Assembly: GCF_015182285.1 (NCBI RefSeq)
Contig: NZ_PRDM01000002.1
Coordinates: 868,001 to 932,000, forward strand
Length of the DNA stretch: 64,000 bases
Source of the DNA: Flavobacterium hungaricum
GTDB taxonomy: Bacteria > Bacteroidota > Bacteroidia > Flavobacteriales > Flavobacteriaceae
Direction of reading: 5' to 3'
Below the pieces are notes generated by a model, which did not search any database, was not told where the DNA came from, and worked only from the letters and a program-made list of their open reading frames with translations. The position numbers were made by a program, and so were the translations under genes. Numbering within the stretch: the stretch's first letter is position 1; each line of letters begins with the position of its first letter. This document shows, in pieces, positions 26,451 to 35,676 of the stretch.

Positions 26451-28319
26451 TTAATGAAAATGATCTTCTTCAATTTCAAATTCAGCATCTTTTTCCCAGA
26501 TCTCCATTTCGCAGGGTTTACAGTTGAATTTTAGTTTGTATTCCAATTCGCCTTGCTTTAGTACTAGTGGTTCTTTTACCTTGACACCAACAATATCTTT
26601 TTGGTGTATCGGACATTTTTTTAATTCGTACTTAATGCAATATTTGGTGGTCATTACACGAGATTTTCCTGGATCCCATTGTAATTCGAATGCTTTTTCG
26701 ATTTCGGTAACGCCGTGACGTTCGTAGAATTTACGAGCCGTTTTGTTCGAAACGTTGTACATAAAATCCAATTTCGTTTCTGGATAAGGATGTGACGTTT
26801 TTACCAATTGGTGTTCTTCGCGAACATAATTTGCCAAACGAATTTCTGATAATTGATCGAAAACATTTCTTCTCATTTCGTTGATTTTTGAAATAGGAAG
26901 AAACCAGTTTTGAGAAAACACAACATCAATTTCATCAGCGCTGTAAGGTGTAAAACCTGTTTTTGCCAATTGAACTTTAATGTTTTCTTCGATTGATTCA
27001 CCAGTTTTAGTCTGCTCTTTTGCGTGCTCTAATTTTACTGTACTTACGTTTCCGTCTTCGTCTGTTGCGATTAATTCGAAACCATTTTCATTTTCAGTAA
27101 GTAATAAAGTAGTTCCGATTTTGCGGATGGCGCTGTCTTCTCTTTCTACAATTTTAATAAAAGCAGCGTCATTATTACGGTAAATAAAAGTCCCGTCTTT
27201 AATTTCTTTTAAAACGTTTGGATATACTTTCCCGTTTTCGGCTTTGTTAACGTAAATTCCGTCAGCTTCGTTGTTTTCGTTGATGAAACAAAGTCCGTCG
27301 CCGTTGTTTAGCAATTCGCCGTTTTCGATTTCGTAAGCGTTTCCAACAGTTCTAATTAATTTACCAATATATTGTCCTTTAGATTTTGGACTTTCCCAAG
27401 AACCAATAGAACTGTGTCTTTCGTTAACGAAATAATCGGTATAACCACGGTTAAAAGTTCTGCTTAAAGTAGAATCGAAAGTGTAGGTACATTTTCCTGA
27501 AGAAGCTTTGGTGTATTTGTCGCTTCCTTCTAAGTAACTGTCTAATTTCTGGCGAAGATAAGATACGTTGTTTTTTACGTAAGCTACATCTTTAAGACGC
27601 CCTTCGATTTTGAAAGAAACGATTCCAGCTTCGATCAAATTCGGAATCTGATCAGATACGTCTAAATCTTTTATAGAAAGTAAGTGACTGTTTCTGATTA
27701 AAGTATCTCCGTTTCCGTCGATTAAGTTGTATGGTAAACGACAGTTTTGAGCGCAGGAGCCACGGTTGGCGCTGCGTTCTCCGTTTGCCACACTCATATA
27801 ACAGTTTCCGCTGAACGAAACACATAAAGCTCCGGTTACGAAAAATTCTAACTCAACATCAGCATGGTCGTAGATTGTTTTAATTTGATGCAAGTTTAAT
27901 TCACGTGCTAAAACGACACGTTTGATTCCGGCATCTTTAAGGAATTTGATTTTATCGGCATCACGATTATTGGCTTGTGTGCTGGCGTGAAGTACAATAG
28001 GAGGTAAGTCCATTTCCATAATCGCCATGTCTTGAATAATCAAGGCATCAACACCAATGTCGTATAATTCCCAAATCATGGCACGGCACGTTTCTAATTC
28101 GTTATCGTACAAAATGGTATTCATTACCACAAAAACCTGAGCATTAAATAAATGCGCATATTTTACCAATTCGGCAACATCTTCTATAGAATTGTTGGCG
28201 TTAGAACGTGCTCCAAATTGCGGGGCGCCAATATAAACGGCATCGGCACCGCTGTTTATGGCCGCAATTCCTCCAATTAAATCTCTAGCAGGAGCTAATA
28301 TCTCAATTTTCTTCTTCAT
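26451..28319 (-). CDS. U32 family peptidase / RlhA-like RNA hydroxylation protein
   Basis: This 622-residue protein starts with the U32 TIM-barrel pattern (EILAPARDLIGGIAAINSGADAVY, residues 4-27 in two blocks: EILAPARD and AINSGADAVYIG). The cysteine-rich U32 signature GNCYMSVANGERSANRG, then SCAQNCRLPY, is at about 180-205. A C-terminal half carries more cysteines (CIKYELKKCP, CKPCEM) that could hold an iron-sulfur cluster. Family members of this size include RlhA, needed for 23S rRNA cytidine 2501 hydroxylation; smaller ones modify tRNA (TrhP). True protease activity is doubtful. The ORF start 30 nt upstream is outside the family. Confidence 0.88.
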   Translation of the reverse strand: MKKKIEILAPARDLIGGIAAINSGADAVYIGAPQFGARSNANNSIEDVAELVKYAHLFNAQVFVVMNTILYDNELETCRAMIWELYDIGVDALIIQDMAIMEMDLPPIVLHASTQANNRDADKIKFLKDAGIKRVVLARELNLHQIKTIYDHADVELEFFVTGALCVSFSGNCYMSVANGERSANRGSCAQNCRLPYNLIDGNGDTLIRNSHLLSIKDLDVSDQIPNLIEAGIVSFKIEGRLKDVAYVKNNVSYLRQKLDSYLEGSDKYTKASSGKCTYTFDSTLSRTFNRGYTDYFVNERHSSIGSWESPKSKGQYIGKLIRTVGNAYEIENGELLNNGDGLCFINENNEADGIYVNKAENGKVYPNVLKEIKDGTFIYRNNDAAFIKIVEREDSAIRKIGTTLLLTENENGFELIATDEDGNVSTVKLEHAKEQTKTGESIEENIKVQLAKTGFTPYSADEIDVVFSQNWFLPISKINEMRRNVFDQLSEIRLANYVREEHQLVKTSHPYPETKLDFMYNVSNKTARKFYERHGVTEIEKAFELQWDPGKSRVMTTKYCIKYELKKCPIHQKDIVGVKVKEPLVLKQGELEYKLKFNCKPCEMEIWEKDAEFEIEEDHFH

Positions 28320-28521
28320 TTCTAAAACTTTAGCTTTTGTGGTATTCACGAAAAAAAGTGTGCAAAGGTCTTATAAAATATTTGAGTTTGCTAATGATGA
28401 AGGGATTTTTTTGAAATTGTTAACTTAATATTTTAAATTAAAAAAGTGAAACTACTTTTATAGATAATCTGTATCGTTGTTTAAATTATTATAATTTCGG
28501 GCAAAATTCAATTGTGCCTTG

Positions 28522-29055
28522 CTAATAACTTTCTTCTTTTAGATTTTGATATTGATTTAATAATGGTAGAATTATTTTATCGAACTGTTCTTTTAATAAT
28601 TCAAATTGATGAACATTTTCAATATAAAATCGATATTTAAATTTTTCTCCATTTTCGATAAAATTGATTGAATTTTCAAATCCATTGTAGGGAGTTCTAC
28701 TATTTCGTGAAGATCCTCCGCTATAAGCGAAGATGTTTATTTCAATTTCTTCAAGATTACTCCATTGGTATAGTGTAGATTCCTGCCCTTCGTTAATTTC
28801 AATACCATTTTCGGAAAAACTAATGTATGTATCTTTTTGTATAATTCCTGAAGGCAGAAACTTACCTTTTGTAATACTATTAAAAATTCCAAATCCAATA
28901 AGTCCAACAATCACACTGAGGCAATAAATAGGTTGCTTTGTATTGACCCCATAAATGAAAGGAACGAAGATTATTAACATTAAAAGAATAGCGAAGAAAG
29001 CTTCTGTAATAGTGGGCTTTTGATAAATGGCAATTGAAAATTTTTGTTGATTCAT
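28522..29055 (-). CDS. Hypothetical membrane protein
   Basis: Not recognised. The 177-residue product has two hydrophobic helices close together near the N terminus (about residues 17-36 and 43-61). A cytoplasmic beta-rich domain follows (TYISFSENGIEI, LYQWSNLEEIEI, KYRFYIENVHQFELL), a layout like PH-domain or YcxB-like membrane proteins. It lies 18 nt after the DUF1593 hydrolase gene, same strand, and may share its transcript without an obvious functional link. Confidence 0.6.
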   Translation of the reverse strand: MNQQKFSIAIYQKPTITEAFFAILLMLIIFVPFIYGVNTKQPIYCLSVIVGLIGFGIFNSITKGKFLPSGIIQKDTYISFSENGIEINEGQESTLYQWSNLEEIEINIFAYSGGSSRNSRTPYNGFENSINFIENGEKFKYRFYIENVHQFELLKEQFDKIILPLLNQYQNLKEESY

Positions 29056-29073
29056 TACTATTTTTATTGAAAT

Positions 29074-30369
29074 TTATTTATCTAACAGCCAGCTCCATCG
29101 TTCTGCCCAATCCATTAAGATGGCGTTTCTCCATTTTAAAATTGTTTTCCCGCCTTGTATCTTGCCGTCGTATAAATTGGGATCCGATTTGTCGGTGTAC
29201 CAGCTGTTACCCAATTTGTAATCGGTGTTGTGTTTTTTGCCTGGCCATAAGTTTTCTACCACTAAAACTCCGTCCTGAACGGGGAAATTTGGCACCTCTG
29301 AGGTAAATTTATATTTTAAAATCTCAGCTTGTTTTGGCACATATTTGATAGCATATTCCCCATTGCCTAAATAATATCCCGGCCATTTTTGTACTTTTCC
29401 TTTAAGAGTGGTTTCCATCCAGAAACAGGCTGAATCTGCTGGGATATTTATAACGGGTCCTTTTAAATGAAATTCTGTAACGGTACAGTAAGCAACAGTA
29501 TCTTTTGTGGTTGTTATGCCGTTAAATATCACTCTGGGGCTGTGAGTCATTTTTTCAAAACTGCCGCCCCAGCTTTCACGTTCGGGATGGTTTGGATCAC
29601 CGTCCATCATATAAAGTAGGGTAGGAGTGTCTCCCATTTTTACATTTCCGTTGTAATAATTTTTAAAATCTTTCCCTAGATTTCCTGCACCCTGAATATA
29701 TTTATCATAATAATCAGTAGTTTTTACACTATCAGGTTCATTATTATTGGAGAAAAGACCGTAGTACGAAGAGTTGTTTTCGATAAACCAAAGGTTTGGA
29801 AAGTTTGCAGCGATATATGCATAACTGTTAGCACTCCATTTTTTGTTGGGACCGCCAATCCATACGATTTTTATTTTATTTTGAATTTCGGGTGCATCAT
29901 GTAATGCTTGTGCTGCATCTTCCAATCCGCCCCAGACCAATACCCATAAAGGCTCTTTGTCTTTCTTTTTGGCACATTTTATAATCCATTCAGAGCCTTC
30001 TGTAGGTTTTGTGTAGCCAATGTACGGCGCAGCGCCATGACGTCCTTGTTTAGTAATAGAACGCAAATAGTCGGGAGAAAGTAATCCTTTTTGGTGTTTT
30101 TTAAGTTTAGGCAGATCTTTTTCATACAAATTGATCATTCGTAGAATCTCTTCTTTATTTCCGTCTCCAAAAGAGGGAGAAGAAACGAGTCCTTCAATAG
30201 TGAATAATTCGCTGTACATAAACAAATGTGCAAAAGACTGATTGTCGTCTGGATCGGTGCCTCCAATATCACTGCTGATGAGAATCCGAGGTTTTACGGG
30301 GACTTTTTGTTGTGCAATTAGCGTAAATGAGTAGAAACTTATTAAAAAGAACAACAGAAATCTATTCAT
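29074..30369 (-). CDS. DUF1593 / Sde182-type nucleoside hydrolase-like protein
   Basis: This 431-residue precursor has a signal peptide (1-19, ending LIAQQ). A domain of the DUF1593 family follows, which has a nucleoside-hydrolase-like fold: RILISSDIGGTDPDDNQSF (residues 28-46) with the Asp cluster expected to bind calcium, and WVLVWGGLEDAAQALHD mid-domain. The C-terminal ~130 residues form a beta-sandwich-like module with LWPGKKHNTDYKLG. The family includes the Saccharophagus cellulose-associated protein Sde182. Here it is probably a periplasmic or secreted glycan- or nucleoside-acting hydrolase; the substrate is unknown. Confidence 0.85.
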   Translation of the reverse strand: MNRFLLFFLISFYSFTLIAQQKVPVKPRILISSDIGGTDPDDNQSFAHLFMYSELFTIEGLVSSPSFGDGNKEEILRMINLYEKDLPKLKKHQKGLLSPDYLRSITKQGRHGAAPYIGYTKPTEGSEWIIKCAKKKDKEPLWVLVWGGLEDAAQALHDAPEIQNKIKIVWIGGPNKKWSANSYAYIAANFPNLWFIENNSSYYGLFSNNNEPDSVKTTDYYDKYIQGAGNLGKDFKNYYNGNVKMGDTPTLLYMMDGDPNHPERESWGGSFEKMTHSPRVIFNGITTTKDTVAYCTVTEFHLKGPVINIPADSACFWMETTLKGKVQKWPGYYLGNGEYAIKYVPKQAEILKYKFTSEVPNFPVQDGVLVVENLWPGKKHNTDYKLGNSWYTDKSDPNLYDGKIQGGKTILKWRNAILMDWAERWSWLLDK

Positions 30370-30501
30370 AATTTATGTATTTAATTGGAATGATAAATGA
30401 ATTATTCGATTGTTGAAATGTAAGATTTATTTTTTGTTTTTATATAAGAACTAATTGAAGTTATAAATCGAAAATTTATTTTTTTGTTAGAAATTATCTG
30501 A

Positions 30502-30541
30502 AACAAAAAAACCGCCCGATCCTAAAACCGGGCAGTTTTCA
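30502..30541 (-). terminator. Rho-independent terminator
   Basis: On the minus strand AAAACTGCCCG, a loop and CGGGCGGTTTTTTT form a GC-rich hairpin with a T run, just after the DUF2383 gene. Confidence 0.82.
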
Positions 30542-30555
30542 AAAAAAAAAGCATG

Positions 30556-30571
30556 AATCGATCGATCGATT
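30556..30571. repeat. ATCG tandem palindrome at the stop codon
   Basis: AATCGATCGATCGATT is a 16-bp perfect palindrome made of tandem ATCG units. Its right end overlaps the TAA stop codon of the DUF2383 gene (30570-30572). Confidence 0.6.
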
Positions 30572-31025
30572 AATTCGCTCTCATTTTAATTTGCGATAGC
30601 GTATTTTGAATGCTATTCAATTGTTTTGAAACGATAGAAACTTGATTGTATTCTAAATGGTTTTCTTCGAGTGCATTTTTATATTTTTCTACAGCAGCTT
30701 CTTCACCCGTTACACAGGCATTGATAATGGCTTCTGTATCTCCGCCTGTAAAAGATGATTTGATATCAATCCAAGTACGGTGTAAAGCTCCTAATGGTCC
30801 TCCGCCAGAAGTATCTGTAGATTTTCCAAGTTTGTTGATTTCGTCTTGTAATTCTACAATAAACAAAGCTCTTTCTCGTGCATATTCCAGAAAATCAGTC
30901 TTTATAGCTGGATTTTCTACATGTTCTGCCGCGTTAGTATATCCTAGTTTTCCATCTTCAAGAATTGAAATTAATCCTTCTAAAGTTTTAACTGCTTCTT
31001 TTGTGGTTTCATCTGTATGTGTCAT
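30570..31025 (-). CDS. DUF2383 (PA2169-type) four-helix-bundle protein
   Basis: This 151-residue cytoplasmic protein resembles the ferritin-like PA2169/DUF2383 family. Seen: an N-terminal helix TLEGLISILEDGKLGY, FLEYARERALFIVELQ, a glycine loop with GGGPLGALHRTWIDIKS, and CVTGEEAAVEKYKNALE near the C terminus. The spaced Glu/His residues could bind metal, but this is unproven. Relatives are often stress-associated. The gene is monocistronic and has its own strong terminator. Confidence 0.85.
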   Translation of the reverse strand: MTHTDETTKEAVKTLEGLISILEDGKLGYTNAAEHVENPAIKTDFLEYARERALFIVELQDEINKLGKSTDTSGGGPLGALHRTWIDIKSSFTGGDTEAIINACVTGEEAAVEKYKNALEENHLEYNQVSIVSKQLNSIQNTLSQIKMRAN

Positions 31026-31203
31026 GACTAATAGTTTTTAAATTAATACATTACAAAGTTGCTATTTTACAAGAGGTTATGTCTTACATCATTGCAACTG
31101 ACGTTTTATAATATTGTCGAATGGGAATTTTGAAAGCTTGACTTCAGAATTCAAATAGATTTTGTTGTTTCTTCTCAAATGTGCTTTTTTCTCATGTTAT
31201 TAA

Positions 31204-31321
31204 TAGGGGCGTGTCCCGCCGAAAAAGGCGGGTCGGGCTATCCGTTTCAAGTCCTCGCACTTCCTTCGTCAGGCTGTGGGCTTTCCACTGCTATCCCTCA
31301 CGCAAGACAGCAGTTGTAACC
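31204..31321. repeat. GC-rich structured intergenic repeat
   Basis: A ~118-nt block far richer in GC than its surroundings. It contains CCCGCCGAAAAAGGCGGG (a perfect 6-bp stem with an A-rich loop), then GGGCTATCCG, TTTCAAGTCCTCGCACTTCC, TTCGTCAGGCTGTGGGC and CTTTCCACTGCTATCCCTCA. Read on the minus strand it carries GGATAG twice and a small GTGG/CCAC hairpin. I recognise this sequence type as a dispersed intergenic repeat common in Bacteroidota genomes; its role is unknown. It lies just upstream of the serine hydrolase gene. Confidence 0.75.
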
Positions 31322-31373
31322 TAAAGCGTAATTGTGTCGTCAAAATAAACATCAATCACTAAGCAATCACTAC

Positions 31374-32429
31374 ATGAAAACAATTTCAAAAATTCTAATT
31401 CTTACGTTTTTAATTTTTCAACCGGTATTTTCTCAAAATTTAGAAACTAAAATAGACAGTTTAATTCCTGCCAGATTTAAATCTGAAAATCCTGGAGCGG
31501 TATTTCTAGCTGTTAAAAAAGGAAAAATCATTTATCGAAAAGCTTTCGGAATGGCAGATTTGGAAATGAATGTAAAAATGAAACCTGAATTTGTTTTTGA
31601 AATTGGTTCAATGACCAAACAATTTACGGCATTTTCTATTTTGATATTGGCAGAACAGGGAAAACTAAAGCTGGAGGATGAAATCACAAAGTTTATTCCA
31701 GATTATCCAACAAACGGAAATAGAATTACAATACACCATTTGTTGACTCATACTTCTGGAATCAAAGATTTTACGAGTATGAAATCTATTAAAAATATTG
31801 CGAGAGAAGATTTGTCTCCAAAAGAATTGGTTGATTTTTTTAAGAATGAACCAGTTGATTTTAAACCTGGAGAAGAATATAAATACTGTAATTCTGGTTA
31901 CGTGCTTTTAGGATTTATTATCGAAATTGTTTCGGGCAAAACTTATGAGGATTTTTTATCAGAAAATATTTTTAAGAAAGCAGGAATGCAAAATACCTAT
32001 TATGCAAGTCACGATAAAATAATTAAAAACAGGGTCTCTGGCTATCGAGGTAAAGAAGTTTACAGTAATGCCAATTATATTAGTTTTTCTATTCCGTATG
32101 CTTCGGGAGCAATAATGTCAAATGTTGATGATTTGCTGAAATGGCAGAATGCTATTGATAATAATACTGTATTGGGATCTGTTTTTACCCAGAAAGCTTT
32201 TACAAACTATCAGTTAAATAATGGAACTTATATCGATTATGGATACGGCTGGCATTTAGAAAAGGTTAAAAATAAAACCGTCCGCGAACATGGCGGCAGT
32301 ATTTTTGGGTTTAAATCGATGGGAGTTTATGTGCCGGAAGAACAGCTTTATGTGGTGGGGTTAAGTAATTGTGATTGTAATTCGCCAACTGAGATTACAA
32401 AGAATATTGCTTTGCTGTTAATGGATTAA
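31374..32429 (+). CDS. Serine hydrolase, class C beta-lactamase-like (S12 family)
   Basis: This 351-residue exported protein (signal peptide 1-20, ending VFSQ) has the penicillin-binding fold. The nucleophile motif SMTK is at about residues 78-81 (IGSMTKQFTAFS), the YxN-type motif is YCNSGY (about 169-174), and the third motif is HGG (REHGGSIFG). Such stand-alone S12 proteins act as esterases, D-peptidases or rarely beta-lactamases; resistance cannot be concluded. The ORF also opens at a TTG 42 nt upstream, inside the flanking repeat, but the ATG gives a proper signal peptide. Confidence 0.9.
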   Translation: MKTISKILILTFLIFQPVFSQNLETKIDSLIPARFKSENPGAVFLAVKKGKIIYRKAFGMADLEMNVKMKPEFVFEIGSMTKQFTAFSILILAEQGKLKLEDEITKFIPDYPTNGNRITIHHLLTHTSGIKDFTSMKSIKNIAREDLSPKELVDFFKNEPVDFKPGEEYKYCNSGYVLLGFIIEIVSGKTYEDFLSENIFKKAGMQNTYYASHDKIIKNRVSGYRGKEVYSNANYISFSIPYASGAIMSNVDDLLKWQNAIDNNTVLGSVFTQKAFTNYQLNNGTYIDYGYGWHLEKVKNKTVREHGGSIFGFKSMGVYVPEEQLYVVGLSNCDCNSPTEITKNIALLLMD

Positions 32430-32431
32430 AT

Positions 32432-32464
32432 GAAAAAAGGGTGTTATAAAAACACCCTTTTCAA
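32432..32464. terminator. Bidirectional terminator
   Basis: AAAAAGGGTGTT, a short loop and AACACCCTTTT form a strong stem between the convergent serine hydrolase and aminotransferase genes. Confidence 0.87.
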
Positions 32465-32481
32465 TATATTGTTTACAATTA

Positions 32482-33672
32482 TTAAACTGCTAAAGCTTCT
32501 TTAATTCTGCGTAATGCTTCTTTTAAGATATCGTCGCTTGTTGCGTAAGAGAAACGAATACAGTTCGGATTTCCAAAGGCATCTCCTGTTACAGTCGCAA
32601 CGTTAGCTTCTGCCAAAAGATACATCGAAACGTCGTTTGCATCTTTAATCTCTGTTCCTTTTAAGGTTTTTCCGAAGAAAGAAGAAACGTCTGGGAAAAC
32701 ATAAAAAGCTCCTTCTGGAACGTTGATTTTTATTCCTGGAATTTCTTTTAATAATCCAACTACTAAATCTCTACGAGTGTGAAAAGCCTGAACCATGTGG
32801 TTTAATACACTTGGGTCTGCATCTACAGCTGTAATAGTGGCACGCTGCGCAACAGAATTTGCACCAGATGTTACTTGTCCTTGAATTTTGGTACATGCTT
32901 TTGCAATAAATTCAGGCGCACCAATATAACCAATTCTGTATCCTGTCATTGCAAATGCTTTTGCAACTCCGTTTACAGTAATTGTTCTGTCCAGCATTCC
33001 TGGGATAGAACCGATACTGCAGAAAGTTCCAGAGAAATTGATGTGCTCATAAATCTCATCTGCAACTACGTATATATTGGGGTGTTTTTCTAAAACTTTT
33101 GCAAGTGCTGTTAATTCTTCTCTGCTGTAAACAGAACCAGAAGGATTACAAGGAGAAGAAAACCACATCATTTTTGTTTTTGGTGTGATTGCAGCTTCTA
33201 ATTGCGCTGGTGTAATTTTAAAATCAGTTTCTACTGATGTTGGAACTTCTACAGGAACTCCTCCAGAAAGTTTTACGATTTCAAAGTAAGAAACCCAGTA
33301 AGGTGCTGGTAAAATAACCTCGTCACCATCGTTTAACATTACTTGTGCAATGTTGTATAATGATTGTTTTGCTCCTGTAGAAACGACAATTTGAGTTGGT
33401 TTGTACTCCAATCCGTTGTCTCTCTTGAATTTTCTGCAGATTGCTTCTCTCAATTCTAAATAACCTTCAACAGGAGAATAAGTGCTGTAATTTTCGTCTA
33501 CAGCTTTTTTAACAGCTTCTTTGATAAAGTCCGGCGTATTAAAATCTGGTTCGCCTAAACTTAAACTGATAATATCTTTTCCTTGTGCTTTTAATTCGCG
33601 TGCTAAAGCGGCCATTGCTAAAGTTTGTGATGTCGCTAAGTTGTTGATTCTGTCCGAAAGAATATGATTCAT
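32482..33672 (-). CDS. Aspartate aminotransferase-type class I aminotransferase
   Basis: This 396-residue PLP enzyme is of the aspartate aminotransferase Ib type (thermophile AspAT/AspC-like). Seen: SLGEPDFNTPDFIKEA, TGAKQSLYN, SPCNPSGSVY with the substrate-orienting Asn, VADEIYEHI, and the Schiff-base lysine in NGVAKAFAMTGYRIGY (about residue 238). The C terminus has CIRFSYATS with the substrate-carboxylate Arg. The length is standard. It likely transaminates aspartate with 2-oxoglutarate, though prephenate activity is possible in this subgroup. Confidence 0.94.
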   Translation of the reverse strand: MNHILSDRINNLATSQTLAMAALARELKAQGKDIISLSLGEPDFNTPDFIKEAVKKAVDENYSTYSPVEGYLELREAICRKFKRDNGLEYKPTQIVVSTGAKQSLYNIAQVMLNDGDEVILPAPYWVSYFEIVKLSGGVPVEVPTSVETDFKITPAQLEAAITPKTKMMWFSSPCNPSGSVYSREELTALAKVLEKHPNIYVVADEIYEHINFSGTFCSIGSIPGMLDRTITVNGVAKAFAMTGYRIGYIGAPEFIAKACTKIQGQVTSGANSVAQRATITAVDADPSVLNHMVQAFHTRRDLVVGLLKEIPGIKINVPEGAFYVFPDVSSFFGKTLKGTEIKDANDVSMYLLAEANVATVTGDAFGNPNCIRFSYATSDDILKEALRRIKEALAV

Positions 33673-33745
33673 TATAAAGTTTTTGAATGTCCTTAATTTG
33701 CTGGGCCTATTAAGGAAGGTTAATTATTAATAGATTTTTTTAGTT

Positions 33746-34843
33746 TTAGACCGATAATTCAGGTTTCATCCCCAATTCTCTTAAATGCTTAAAATGCGCT
33801 ACAATAGCACTTCCCATAGTTTTGTACTCATAATACGGCAAGTTGCATTCTTTTGCAGTTTCTTTTACAATTTTTGCAATTTTTCCGTAATGAATATGAC
33901 TGATATTAGGGAAAATATGATGCTCGATTTGGTGGTTTAATCCGCCGGTGTACCAGTTTACAATTGGATTTTTAGGTGCAAAATTAGTAGTGGTAAACAA
34001 TTGGTGAATTGCCCAGGTATTGTCCATTTCTCCCAATTCGTTTGGGGTTGGATTTTCTGTATGGTCTACCACGTGAGCTAATTGGAATACAACACTTAAA
34101 ATTAGTCCAGCTGTATAATGCATTACAAAAAAGCCCAAAAGTACTTTCCACCATGTAATTCCAATTGCCATTGGCAGTACAATCCAGATCGAAATGTAAA
34201 TCATTTTGGTAATTACCAATGTTGTCCAAAGAATTTTAGGACTTTTTGGCTCGCCGTAAGAAAGTTTTCTTTTAAGGTAATTACGCATCTGTTTAAAATC
34301 GGTTGTAATGGCCCAATTAAAAGTCAGTAAACCATATAAAAAAACAGAATAATAATGTTGAAAACGATGAAAACTATGCCATTCAGCATGCTCTGTAAAA
34401 CGTATAATTCTTCCTGCATCAAGATCTTCGTCATGTCCAGGGATATTGGTGTAAGTATGGTGAAGTACATTGTGCTGTACCTGCCAGTTGTAAACATTTC
34501 CGGCAAGAACATAAATAGTTCCTCCCATAAATTTATTGATCCAGTTTTTGGTCGAATAAGAGCCATGATTTCCATCATGCATCACATTCATGCCCACACC
34601 AGCCATTCCGATTCCGATTACAATCGATAAAAGGAGCATTACCCAAAAAGGCATTGGAAGTGTTAAAATCAAAAAGTATGGTGTTAAGAATACAGCAAAA
34701 AGAATTACTGCTTTAAGGTGCAGTTTCCAGTTCCCTGTTTTCTTAAGATTATTTTCTTTGAAATAATTGTTTACCCGTGAGTTAAGAGTTCTAAAGAACT
34801 TCATATTATCTTGCCTTGCAAATGTAGGTGCGCTGTTATTCAT
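33746..34843 (-). CDS. Membrane fatty acid desaturase
   Basis: This 365-residue integral membrane di-iron desaturase has the three histidine boxes: HDGNHGS (about residues 90), HNVLHHTYTN (about 126) and QIEHHIFPNISH (about 310). There are four to five hydrophobic helices around them. There is no fused cytochrome b5. The QxxHH third box is typical of front-end acyl-lipid/acyl-CoA desaturases. It introduces double bonds in membrane lipids, presumably for fluidity control. It is 74 nt upstream of the aminotransferase gene, same strand. Confidence 0.92.
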   Translation of the reverse strand: MNNSAPTFARQDNMKFFRTLNSRVNNYFKENNLKKTGNWKLHLKAVILFAVFLTPYFLILTLPMPFWVMLLLSIVIGIGMAGVGMNVMHDGNHGSYSTKNWINKFMGGTIYVLAGNVYNWQVQHNVLHHTYTNIPGHDEDLDAGRIIRFTEHAEWHSFHRFQHYYSVFLYGLLTFNWAITTDFKQMRNYLKRKLSYGEPKSPKILWTTLVITKMIYISIWIVLPMAIGITWWKVLLGFFVMHYTAGLILSVVFQLAHVVDHTENPTPNELGEMDNTWAIHQLFTTTNFAPKNPIVNWYTGGLNHQIEHHIFPNISHIHYGKIAKIVKETAKECNLPYYEYKTMGSAIVAHFKHLRELGMKPELSV

Positions 34844-34926
34844 AATTATTTTAAATAGGTTTCAAAGGTAATTATTATAAATTCTCAATTTGCAAAATTG
34901 AGTTAAATATTTCAATCGTAAAGTAG

Positions 34927-34934
34927 TACTTTTG
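34927..34934 (+). promoter_or_regulatory. -7 promoter element of rsmG
   Basis: TACTTTTG matches the Bacteroidota -7 consensus TANNTTTG and ends 16 nt before the rsmG ATG. The -33 element is not clear, so only this half is called. Confidence 0.5.
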
Positions 34935-34950
34935 TTAAAAATTTACAGCA

Positions 34951-35580
34951 ATGGATGAGATATTGAAATATTTTCCTGATTTAACCGATATACAAAAAGA
35001 ACAATTTCAAAAACTAGACTTTTTATACCACGATTGGAATGAAAAAATCAATGTGATTTCGCGTAAAGACATTGATTCTTTATATACCAAACACATTCTG
35101 CATTCTTTGGGTATTGCCAAAGTGATGAAGTTTGAACCAGGGACAACAGTTTTGGACGTTGGAACTGGAGGTGGTTTTCCTGGAATTCCGTTAGCAATTC
35201 TTTTTCCAGAAACCCGCTTTTATTTGATTGATGTTATTGCAAAAAAAATCAAAGTGGTGCAGGGAGTTGTAGATGGGCTGGAATTAAAAAATGTAAAAGC
35301 AGAGCAAAAACGTGCCGAAATGGTAAAAGGTGATTTCGATTTTATTGTGAGCCGCGCTGTAACCAATATGCCTGATTTTGTTTCTTGGATTAAGGATAAA
35401 ATTAAAAAACAGCATAAACATAAATTAAAAAACGGTATTCTTTATTTAAAAGGCGGCGACTTAAGCGAGGAACTGAAAGATTTTCCAAATGCCACATTAT
35501 ATGATTTGGCTGATTTTTTTGAGGATGAGTTTTTTGAAACTAAAAAGGTCGTGCATCTTCCATTAAAGTTTAAAGCTTAA
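34951..35580 (+). CDS. rsmG: 16S rRNA (guanine527-N7)-methyltransferase
   Basis: This 209-residue Rossmann-fold methyltransferase modifies G527 of 16S rRNA. The start region DLTDIQKEQFQKLDFLYHDW is followed by KINVISRKDIDSLYTKHILHS, the SAM loop VLDVGTGGGFPGIPLAI, FYLIDVIAKK and IVSRAVTNMPDF, all characteristic of RsmG. The length is typical. It is monocistronic with a clear terminator. In many bacteria the gene sits with mnmG near the origin; here no such neighbour is present. Confidence 0.96.
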   Translation: MDEILKYFPDLTDIQKEQFQKLDFLYHDWNEKINVISRKDIDSLYTKHILHSLGIAKVMKFEPGTTVLDVGTGGGFPGIPLAILFPETRFYLIDVIAKKIKVVQGVVDGLELKNVKAEQKRAEMVKGDFDFIVSRAVTNMPDFVSWIKDKIKKQHKHKLKNGILYLKGGDLSEELKDFPNATLYDLADFFEDEFFETKKVVHLPLKFKA

Positions 35581-35601
35581 TCTTTAATAATTCTAAAAAT
35601 A

Positions 35602-35643
35602 CAAAAACCGCAGTTTACAAAATAAAGTAACTGCGGTTTTTTC
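35602..35643 (+). terminator. Rho-independent terminator after rsmG
   Basis: AAAAACCGCAGTT, a ~13-nt loop and AACTGCGGTTTTTT form a strong hairpin with a T tail. Confidence 0.88.
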
Positions 35644-35676
35644 AGAATTATTAACCTAATTTAATATATAACTGAT

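Noticed and set aside
26451..28319. Secreted collagenase
   Set aside because: U32 proteins are often annotated as collagenases, but there is no signal peptide, and the cysteine pattern and length fit RNA-modification members better.
30646..31041. 131-codon plus-strand ORF
   Set aside because: It is antisense to the DUF2383 gene, which has clear family motifs.
31374..32429. Antibiotic-resistance beta-lactamase
   Set aside because: The S12 fold is clear, but stand-alone members are mostly esterases or peptidases, so resistance is not supported.
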